A DNA stretch of 64,000 nucleotides from the NCBI RefSeq assembly GCF_006440735.1, contig NZ_VFUA01000022.1, forward strand, positions 1 to 64,000. The letters are read 5' to 3'. Shown here one piece after another: positions 58,158 through 64,000 of the stretch. Position 1 is the stretch's first letter; each line of letters opens with the position of its first letter. Source of the DNA: Mesorhizobium sp. B2-7-1 (GTDB lineage: Bacteria; Pseudomonadota; Alphaproteobacteria; Rhizobiales; Rhizobiaceae). The notes below the pieces were generated by a model. It was not told the DNA's origin. It saw only the letters and a list, made by a program, of their open reading frames with translations, and searched no databases. Position numbers and translations under genes: made by a program.

Positions 58158-58868
58158 TCAGGCCTTCTGCGCTACTTTTTCATCGATTTGGCGCGAGAGT
58201 ATGGCGGAGAACTCGTCCGAGAACCCTTCCATGCGCACGCCGAGTTTGTTCGCGTCCGATGACAGCTTGTTGTAGGCGATGACCGCCGGAATGGCCGCGA
58301 GCAGGCCGATCGCGGTCGCGAGCAGCGCTTCCGCGATGCCGGGCGCCACCACCGACAGGCTGGTGTTCTTCGAGGCGGCGATCGCCTGGAACGACGTCAT
58401 GATGCCGATGACGGTGCCGAACAGCCCGATGAAGGGCGCGGCCGAGCCGGTGGTGGCGAGGAAGCCGAGGCGGCCCTCCAGCCTTTCCATCTCACGTGTC
58501 AGCGCCAGGTCCATGGCCTTGTCGATGCGGGTCTGGAGCGCCAGCGGCGATTTCGCGCCCTTTTCGAAGCTCTTCTTCCATTCGCGCATGGCGGCGACGA
58601 AGATCGCGCCCATGCCGGTGGTCTTGCGGTCGGCCAGCGTGCGGTAGAGGTCTTCAAGCGACTGCCCGGACCAGAATATCTGTTCGAAGCGGTTCAGCGC
58701 CAACTTCATCCGGCTATAGGCGACGAGCTTGTCGATGATGATCGCCCAGGTCCAGATCGACGCGCAGAGCAGGCCGATCATGACCAGCTTGACCACCCAG
58801 CCGGCCTGCATGAACAGCGCCCAGATCGACAGATGCGCGCCCGGGTCGGCGAGTGCGATGTTTTCCAT
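58158..58868 (-). CDS. tolQ: Tol-Pal proton-channel subunit TolQ
   Basis: This 236-residue ExbB/TolQ-type protein has three helices (first AGWVVKLVMIGLLCASIWTWAII, then FLATTGSAAPFIGLFGTVIGIM and ALLATAIGLLAAIPAVIAYN). The conserved Thr/Pro and Glu positions of the channel are in TGSAAPFIGLFGTV and VAPGIAEALLATAIG. First of the tol genes in order after ybgC, with a 314-bp gap between. Confidence 0.95.
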   Translation of the reverse strand: MENIALADPGAHLSIWALFMQAGWVVKLVMIGLLCASIWTWAIIIDKLVAYSRMKLALNRFEQIFWSGQSLEDLYRTLADRKTTGMGAIFVAAMREWKKSFEKGAKSPLALQTRIDKAMDLALTREMERLEGRLGFLATTGSAAPFIGLFGTVIGIMTSFQAIAASKNTSLSVVAPGIAEALLATAIGLLAAIPAVIAYNKLSSDANKLGVRMEGFSDEFSAILSRQIDEKVAQKA

Positions 58869-59182
58869 GACTTAAGTCCTTAAGGTTTTCCGGGCATCGC
58901 TGGCGGCTGGCCCATGAGCATTCCTTTGGTCCGATCGCGCGAAGCTTGAAGCTTGCGGGATAAGCCCCGAATGCACCGTTTCGCGGCCTTTTCGAGGCAA
59001 ATATTGGTGAAAGGAAGGCGCACGGATTGCGCCAATCTTCGCCAATTCCTTCATGAACCGTTATGGTTAAGGATGGGTTAGGACGTAAGGCGCGGCGCAT
59101 TGCCGCGCATGGCCAGGGCTAGCGGGCGAGGTGCGATGCAAAGGCAAGCTGAGATTCTGGTCAGGCCGGCCTCACCCGAATA
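58869..59182 (-). promoter_or_regulatory. Gene-free ybgC-tolQ gap, probable tolQ promoter
   Basis: A 314-base gap in what is often a tightly packed operon. Near the tolQ start there are two CTTAAG palindromes 8 bp apart (58872-58885) and AAGGA. No hairpin or small gene is clear. Confidence 0.3.
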
Positions 59183-59653
59183 TCAGCTTGCCCGAGGCAT
59201 AAAAGCCGCAATCCATTCCTTCGGAAAGCGCTTCGGCCGGCCGCTTTCGCCGACGATCGCCGCTTCGACTTTCGCCTCGACCAGCACATCGCCGCCGCGC
59301 TTCAATTGCTGGCCCATGAAGATGCGGGCGCCGGAAATATCGTCGGTGCGCGTGTCGATGGTGAGGATATCGTCCATGCGCGCCGGCGAACGGAAGTCGA
59401 TCTCCATGCGCCGCACCACCCAGACGATGCGCTCGCCATGCTTGCCGTCCAGGAGCTCGGTGTGATGGACGCCGGTCAGCCTCAGATAGTCGGAGCGGCC
59501 GCGCTCGAGGAATTCGAGATAGCGCGCATGGTAGACGACGCCGGAGAAATCGGTGTCGGCATAGTAGACCCTGGCCATCAGCCGATGGCCGAAATCCGTC
59601 AGCGCGCCGGAAAGCCCGGCGCTGAGCGCCGCCGATTCACCATGATCGTCCAT
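59183..59653 (-). CDS. ybgC: Tol-Pal-associated acyl-CoA thioesterase YbgC
   Basis: This 156-residue hot-dog-fold thioesterase has the catalytic Asp in VYYADTDFSGVVYHARYLEF and VRRMEIDFRSPARMDD. It hydrolyses short acyl-CoA or acts in lipid metabolism near the Tol complex. The start at 59653 agrees with the family; a much longer open frame upstream runs antisense to the GH5 gene and is not coding. Confidence 0.94.
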   Translation of the reverse strand: MDDHGESAALSAGLSGALTDFGHRLMARVYYADTDFSGVVYHARYLEFLERGRSDYLRLTGVHHTELLDGKHGERIVWVVRRMEIDFRSPARMDDILTIDTRTDDISGARIFMGQQLKRGGDVLVEAKVEAAIVGESGRPKRFPKEWIAAFMPRAS

Positions 59654-59785
59654 CGCGCTTTCCTTTTTCGGCCCAGAAAGGCACCTAAGGCCCGCGGGCT
59701 TTAGGCATTTTTCTGTGCGTGTCGTTGTCCCAAAAACCGCTGCACACTTTTCGGCGACACGCACTGTTTCTCGCGCGGGAACGGG

Positions 59786-61036
59786 ATGGCACTGTTGGGC
59801 ACGATGATCAAGACCTTGCTGGCGGCGCTGCTTGCGTTTGCCGCTTTGCCGTTGCCGGCCGGGGCGGCGACGTTCTCGATGAAACGCGGCCTCAATCTCG
59901 ACCAGTGGGTGACCTGGCCGGCCGAGGACAAATGGGGCGACCGCCAAGCAATCCTGCCCTATCCGGAGTGGCGCAAATTCCTCAAGGAGGACGACCTCAA
60001 GGCGCTCAAGGATGCCGGCCTCGACTTCCTGCGCATGCCGGTCGATCCCGCGCCCTTTCTCTCGGAGCAGACCACGGCCCTTCGCGACGGCCTCTATGCC
60101 AGCGTGCTGGACTCGGCGCGCATGATCAACCGCGCCGGGCTCAAGGTGATCGTCGACCTGCATCTGATCCCCGCAGGCGGCAACCGCAAGATCGGCATGG
60201 GGCAGGTGATGGACGATCCGGCCGTCTTCGACGCCTATGCCGAGTTGGTGCGCAACATGGCGCGGACGCTGGCCAAGGAAGACCCCAATCAGGTCGCGCT
60301 GGAGCTGATGAACGAGCCGATCGTCGATTGCGACGCGAACCGCACCAATGTTTGGCCCGACCGCCAGAAGAAGCTTTTCGCGGCTGCGCGCGCCTCGGCC
60401 ACCAGGCTCACGCTCATATTGACCGGCGGCTGCTATTCGAACGCGGAGTCGCTGTCCAGGATCGATCCCAAAACCATCGCGGATGACAACATCATCTGGA
60501 CCTTTCACTCCTACGATCCATTCCTTCTGACGCATCAGGGCGCGACCTGGGCCGGCGATTTCATCCAATACGTCACCGGCCTGCCCTATCCGCTGACGGC
60601 CGTTCCGAAAGCGCAACTGGACATGACGCTGGACACGATCCGCGACCGGATCAGGGCCGAGGCGCCCTGGGCGCGACGGAGCGGCCTGCTCAGCTATCTC
60701 GACGAGCAGGTCGCGGCCCTGGATACCCCCGAGAAGCTGCTCGGCGTGATGGATCAAGCGTTCGCGACGGTCGACGCCTGGGCGAAGGCCAACGGCGTCA
60801 AACCGCAGGACATCACGCTCGGCGAATTCGGCATGATCCGCAAGGAATATGGCAACGGCTTCGTCATGCCGGCCGCATACCGCGCCGCCTATGCGCGCGA
60901 CATGATCGCCCGCGCCGAGGCGCATGGCTTTTCCTGGTCGGTCTGGAGCTATGGCGGCGCCTTCGGCATCGTCGACGCCTTCGACGGCGAGAAGGCCGAG
61001 CCGGACGTGATGGATATGATCAGGTCGCTGCGCTAA
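59786..61036 (+). CDS. Secreted GH5-family glycoside hydrolase (cellulase-like)
   Basis: This 416-residue protein has a signal peptide (IKTLLAALLAFAALPLPAGAA) and the GH5 barrel. The acid/base is Glu177 in ALELMNEP and the nucleophile is Glu347 in ITLGEFGM; WTFHSYDPF holds the conserved His/Tyr. Also typical are RGLNLDQWVTW at the start of the barrel and SVWSYGG at the end. It probably cuts beta-1,4-glucan or a related glycan in the periplasm or outside. The start may be this ATG or one at 59804. Not part of the tol operon. Confidence 0.85.
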   Translation: MALLGTMIKTLLAALLAFAALPLPAGAATFSMKRGLNLDQWVTWPAEDKWGDRQAILPYPEWRKFLKEDDLKALKDAGLDFLRMPVDPAPFLSEQTTALRDGLYASVLDSARMINRAGLKVIVDLHLIPAGGNRKIGMGQVMDDPAVFDAYAELVRNMARTLAKEDPNQVALELMNEPIVDCDANRTNVWPDRQKKLFAAARASATRLTLILTGGCYSNAESLSRIDPKTIADDNIIWTFHSYDPFLLTHQGATWAGDFIQYVTGLPYPLTAVPKAQLDMTLDTIRDRIRAEAPWARRSGLLSYLDEQVAALDTPEKLLGVMDQAFATVDAWAKANGVKPQDITLGEFGMIRKEYGNGFVMPAAYRAAYARDMIARAEAHGFSWSVWSYGGAFGIVDAFDGEKAEPDVMDMIRSLR

Positions 61037-61074
61037 GCAGCGGTTTGCCGTCTCGATGACCGATTTGACCGCCG

Positions 61075-61992
61075 TCAGGCGCTGTCGGCCGACCCAAGGT
61101 CGATCTGCAGGATCTCCGGCCGCACCCCGAAACGTATCGGGGCGATGCTGAAGCCCAGCCCTCCCGAAACGATCAGGTTGCGGTCGTTCTCGACGACGTG
61201 GCCGTAGGCGTAGCGGTTGCCATAGGCCGAAGGCACGACCGGCGAATAGCCGAACAGCCGCACCTGTCCGCCATGCGTGTGCCCGGACAGCGTCAGCGAG
61301 ACCCGCCATGGAACCTTCGTGAAAATATCAGGCTCATGCGCAAGCAGGATGATCGGCTCGCTGCCTTGCACCTTGGCCAAGGTGCCATCGAGGTCGTCGA
61401 AGCCTTGGAAGCTGTCGCGGCCCTTGGCCTTGTTGGGCAGCAGCGCAAGCTGATCGGCGAGCCCTGCGATCCAAAAGCCCCGGCCCTCCTTTTCCAGGCG
61501 CACGACGTCGTTTTCCATGACAGGAATACCGACATGTTCCAAAGCCTTGCGCGAGATCGTCGGGCCGGCCTCCGCGCGCTGCGCCAGGCTATCGGTCCAC
61601 CAATCGTGGTTGCCGAGGATCGAGAACACGCCGAGCGGCGCCTTGAGCCCGGATAGCGCGTCGGCCCATTCCGCGACCTGCACCCAGCCCGTCACAATTT
61701 TGGTTCCGGCGGTATAGTCGCCGAGCAGGACGATGACATCCGGCTGCAGCGCATTGGCCTCTTCGGCAAGTGCCGCGATCCGTTCGGGCGTCATCCAGGG
61801 CCGGCAGGCATGGATGTCGGCCAGCGCCACGACGCGCAATTTGAGCTCCGTCGGCCAGTGCGGCGGCGTCAGCGTGTAGCGCTTCACATGGGTCAGCAGC
61901 ATCGGCTCGATGCCGACCGCATAGGCGCCGAGCGACACCATGGCGAAGGCCGAGCCGCCAACAAGGCGCAGGAAGGCGCGTCTGGTGATCAT
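61075..61992 (-). CDS. Tat-exported metallophosphoesterase
   Basis: This 305-residue calcineurin-like phosphoesterase starts with a twin-arginine signal (ITRRAFLRLVGGSAF). All metal motifs are present: ALADIHA (Asp59, His61), LLGDYT, GNHDWW, LLAHEPD and SGHTHGGQ. It resembles YkuE/YaeI-type UDP-sugar or lipid pyrophosphatases. Acts in the periplasm after export in folded, metal-loaded form. The gene is convergent with the GH5 gene. Confidence 0.9.
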   Translation of the reverse strand: MITRRAFLRLVGGSAFAMVSLGAYAVGIEPMLLTHVKRYTLTPPHWPTELKLRVVALADIHACRPWMTPERIAALAEEANALQPDVIVLLGDYTAGTKIVTGWVQVAEWADALSGLKAPLGVFSILGNHDWWTDSLAQRAEAGPTISRKALEHVGIPVMENDVVRLEKEGRGFWIAGLADQLALLPNKAKGRDSFQGFDDLDGTLAKVQGSEPIILLAHEPDIFTKVPWRVSLTLSGHTHGGQVRLFGYSPVVPSAYGNRYAYGHVVENDRNLIVSGGLGFSIAPIRFGVRPEILQIDLGSADSA

Positions 61993-62127
61993 AGGTCAGC
62001 CCCAAGCCCTTGGTATTCCATCCAACAAGCCTGGCTTAAAGGCGGCAATTGCGCCCTCAGCTAGGCCGAGGCGCGCAGATTCTGCGCAGACCGGCCGTTG
62101 CGCGGCCGAACGGCGAACAAATCTGCG

Positions 62128-63165
62128 TTACTCTTCCTGGAAGAGGCTGATCTGCTGCTGGGCGATGTCCTTCGGCGGATCGAGCCCGAGATGCCGCCAG
62201 GCATTGGCGGTGAGCACGCGGCCGCGCGGCGTGCGCTGGATGAAGCCCTGCTGGATGAGATAAGGCTCGATGATGTCCTCGATGGCGTCGCGCGGCTCGG
62301 AGAGCCCGGCCGCGATCGTCTCGATGCCGACCGGCCCGCCGCCGAAATTGCGCGCGATCATCGACAGATAGCGGCGGTCGAGCGCATCGAGGCCGAGCGC
62401 GTCGACCTCGAGCCTGGTCAGCGCCTCGTCGGCGATCTTCCTGTCGACATGATCTGCGCCGGCGACGCTGGCGAAGTCGCGCACCCGGCGCAACAGCCGG
62501 CCGGCAATGCGCGGCGTGCCGCGTGCGCGGCGCGCGATCTCCACCGCGCCGTCGTCGCCGAGCGGCATCGACAGGATGCGGGCGCCGCGGCGAACGATCA
62601 GCTCCAGCTCCTCGACCGTGTAGAAATTGAGCCGCACCGGAATGCCGAACCGGTCGCGAAGCGGATTGGTCAGGAGCCCGAGCCTCGTCGTCGCCGCGAC
62701 CAGGGTGAAACGGGCAAGGTCGATCTTGACCGAGCGCGCCGCCGGCCCCTCGCCGATGATGAGGTCGAGCTGGAAGTCCTCCATCGCCGGATAGAGGATT
62801 TCCTCGACCGCCGGATTGAGGCGATGGATCTCGTCGATGAAGAGCACGTCGCGCTCCTCGAGATTGGTGAGCAGCGCGGCGAGATCGCCGGCCTTCGCGA
62901 TGACCGGGCCGGAGGTCGAGCGGAAATTGACGCCGAGCTCGCGCGCCATGATCTGCGCCAGCGTCGTCTTGCCGAGACCCGGCGGGCCGACGAACAGCAC
63001 GTGGTCGAGCGCCTCGCCGCGGCCCTTGGCGGCATCGACGAAGACCTTGAGATTGGCGCGCACCGCGGCCTGGCCGACGAACTCGTCGAGCGACTGTGGC
63101 CGCAGCGTCTGGTCGGCATCCTCGCCACGCTTATCGGGGGCAATGAGGCGGGGCGAAAGGCTCAT
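62128..63165 (-). CDS. ruvB: Holliday junction branch migration DNA helicase RuvB
   Basis: This 345-residue AAA motor has Walker [12 protein letters not shown] (near 61-71), Walker [10 protein letters not shown] and the arginine-finger region of the family, and a winged-helix end. It drives branch migration with RuvA. It is 43 bp downstream of ruvA and shows the order ruvC, ruvA, ruvB. Confidence 0.96.
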   Translation of the reverse strand: MSLSPRLIAPDKRGEDADQTLRPQSLDEFVGQAAVRANLKVFVDAAKGRGEALDHVLFVGPPGLGKTTLAQIMARELGVNFRSTSGPVIAKAGDLAALLTNLEERDVLFIDEIHRLNPAVEEILYPAMEDFQLDLIIGEGPAARSVKIDLARFTLVAATTRLGLLTNPLRDRFGIPVRLNFYTVEELELIVRRGARILSMPLGDDGAVEIARRARGTPRIAGRLLRRVRDFASVAGADHVDRKIADEALTRLEVDALGLDALDRRYLSMIARNFGGGPVGIETIAAGLSEPRDAIEDIIEPYLIQQGFIQRTPRGRVLTANAWRHLGLDPPKDIAQQQISLFQEE

Positions 63166-63208
63166 GCCGCCTTCCTTGCATAGGACCGACGGCGGGACAA
63201 GCGCGGCC

Positions 63209-63829
63209 TCACCGCGCCAGTTCCTTCAGGCCGAAGCGGATCAGCTTGGACGCATCCGCGCCCTCACCGGCCGATTTCAGCGCGGCCGCAACCGCATTCG
63301 CCGCGATGTCGCGCGAATAGCCAAGATTGACGAGCGCGGAGACGGCGTCGGTGATCGGCGCGGCCGCGACGCCTTCGCCGAGCTCCTGCTTGAGGCCGAT
63401 CGTGCCGGTGGCCTCACCCGCATAGGCCGGTGCCTTGCTGCGCAATTCGGTGACGATGCGCTCGGCCACTTTCTTGCCGACGCCGGGAGCGCGGGAAACC
63501 ATGGCGATGTCGCGCAGCGCGATCGCATTGGCGAGATCGGCCGGCGCCAGCGTCGACAGGATAGCCAGCGCCACCTTGGCGCCGACACCCTGCACATTGT
63601 TCATCAGCAGCCGGAACCACTCGCGCTCCAGTCCGCTCTGGAAGCCATAGAGCCGGATCATGTCCTCGCGCACATAGGTCTCGATGAACAGCACCACCGC
63701 CTCGCCAGGCGACGGCAGCGCGGCAAGCGTGCGCGCCGAGCAATGCGCCACATAGCCGACGCCGTGCACGTCGATGAGACAGCTATCCTCGTCGATCTCG
63801 TCCAGAGTGCCCTTCAGCTTGCCGATCAT
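63209..63829 (-). CDS. ruvA: Holliday junction DNA helicase RuvA
   Basis: This 206-residue protein has the N-terminal OB fold ([26 protein letters not shown]), the two helix-hairpin-helix motifs ([27 protein letters not shown]) and the C-terminal RuvB-binding domain. It binds four-way junctions. The start at 63829 is the family start. It is 10 bp from the ruvC stop. Confidence 0.96.
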   Translation of the reverse strand: MIGKLKGTLDEIDEDSCLIDVHGVGYVAHCSARTLAALPSPGEAVVLFIETYVREDMIRLYGFQSGLEREWFRLLMNNVQGVGAKVALAILSTLAPADLANAIALRDIAMVSRAPGVGKKVAERIVTELRSKAPAYAGEATGTIGLKQELGEGVAAAPITDAVSALVNLGYSRDIAANAVAAALKSAGEGADASKLIRFGLKELAR

Positions 63830-63839
63830 GATTGTCCCC

Positions 63840-64000
63840 TCACGCCAGCGCCGCCATGCGATAGGCCGCGCTCGGGCGGTGATGCGCGTGGCAGATGGCG
63901 ATGGCAAGGGCGTCGGCGGCGTCGTCCGTGTCGAAGATCGCCTTCGGCATCAGCACCTTGACCATCATATGGATCTGCTTCTTCTCGCCGTGGCCGACGC
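63840..64000 (-). CDS. ruvC: Holliday junction resolvase RuvC, 5' part missing
   Basis: The frame is open to the window edge and ends at 63840. The visible 53 residues contain [37 protein letters not shown] and RMAALA, as in the C-terminal third of RuvC. The final catalytic Asp lies in DAADALA. The first motifs are outside the window. Confidence 0.93.
   Translation of the reverse strand, partial: VGHGEKKQIHMMVKVLMPKAIFDTDDAADALAIAICHAHHRPSAAYRMAALA

Noticed and set aside
59654-61309. Long minus-strand open frame continuing upstream from ybgC to give about 700 residues
   Set aside because: It runs antisense to the GH5 gene, which has a signal peptide and both catalytic Glu. The ybgC family starts at 59653.

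Overview
The window is about 64 kb of high-GC alphaproteobacterial chromosome. It most likely comes from a Mesorhizobium or a close Phyllobacteriaceae relative. The reasons are the gene content (PhaR with phaA-phaB, RpoH2-type sigma factor, CarD, SUV3-like helicase, a complete tol-pal cluster, Omp25/31-like barrels), the codon use, and several short palindromic repeats of the kind common between genes in rhizobia. Nothing looks like a prophage, plasmid, integrative element, CRISPR array, rRNA or tRNA.

Layout: 1-917, end of an SDR/epimerase gene and a tiny DUF3309 membrane protein. 1015-5474, an RND efflux pump operon (adaptor and pump). 5823-9650, a coniferyl-aldehyde-type aldehyde dehydrogenase, an AraC/GyrI regulator and a patatin phospholipase. 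9818-12147, two divergent citrate-synthase-family genes. 12401-15335, polyhydroxybutyrate genes phaR, phaA and phaB. 15336-16034, a gene-free block dense in GANTC sites with DnaA-box-like sequences. 16035-21419, SUV3-like helicase, S4 protein, ferredoxin FdxA and CarD. 21487-25042, a polar amino-acid ABC transporter and an RpoH2-type sigma factor. 25210-28712, a secreted caspase-like protein and an M48 lipoprotein protease. 28865-33425, TPP riboswitch-controlled thiBPQ and thiamine diphosphokinase. 33436-35822, an Uup-like ABC-F protein and a ccdAB module whose toxin gene is broken. 35839-39001, a proline-rich one-pass membrane protein and purA. 39302-43711, an EamA transporter, an SH3 protein, serA and serC. 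43907-45739, two Omp25/31-like barrels. 45958-51198, glmM and ftsH with two small secreted paralogues lodged between them on the other strand. 51303-59653, tilS and the tol-pal cluster (ybgC, tolQ, tolR, tolA, tolB, a four-helix-bundle S23 gene, pal, cpoB). 59786-64000, a GH5 glycosidase, a Tat-type phosphoesterase and ruvB, ruvA, ruvC.

How genes work together: the PHB genes and the two citrate-synthase-family genes both act on acetyl-CoA, and their two divergent control regions share an 18-of-20 identical element. The thi block takes up and phosphorylates thiamine under a TPP riboswitch. The envelope genes (Tol-Pal, two barrels, FtsH, GlmM) form a large housekeeping block, and the barrels carry CtrA-type sites.

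The less ordinary items are the GANTC/DnaA-box block at 15.4-16.0 kb, the S23 cassette bounded by inverted 8-bp-unit repeats between tolB and pal, a small secreted family built from a repeated Cys-Tyr-Lys-Trp module, the decayed ccdB, and an apparent palindromic repeat inside the helicase reading frame. All assignments are from reading the sequence; no database search was run.
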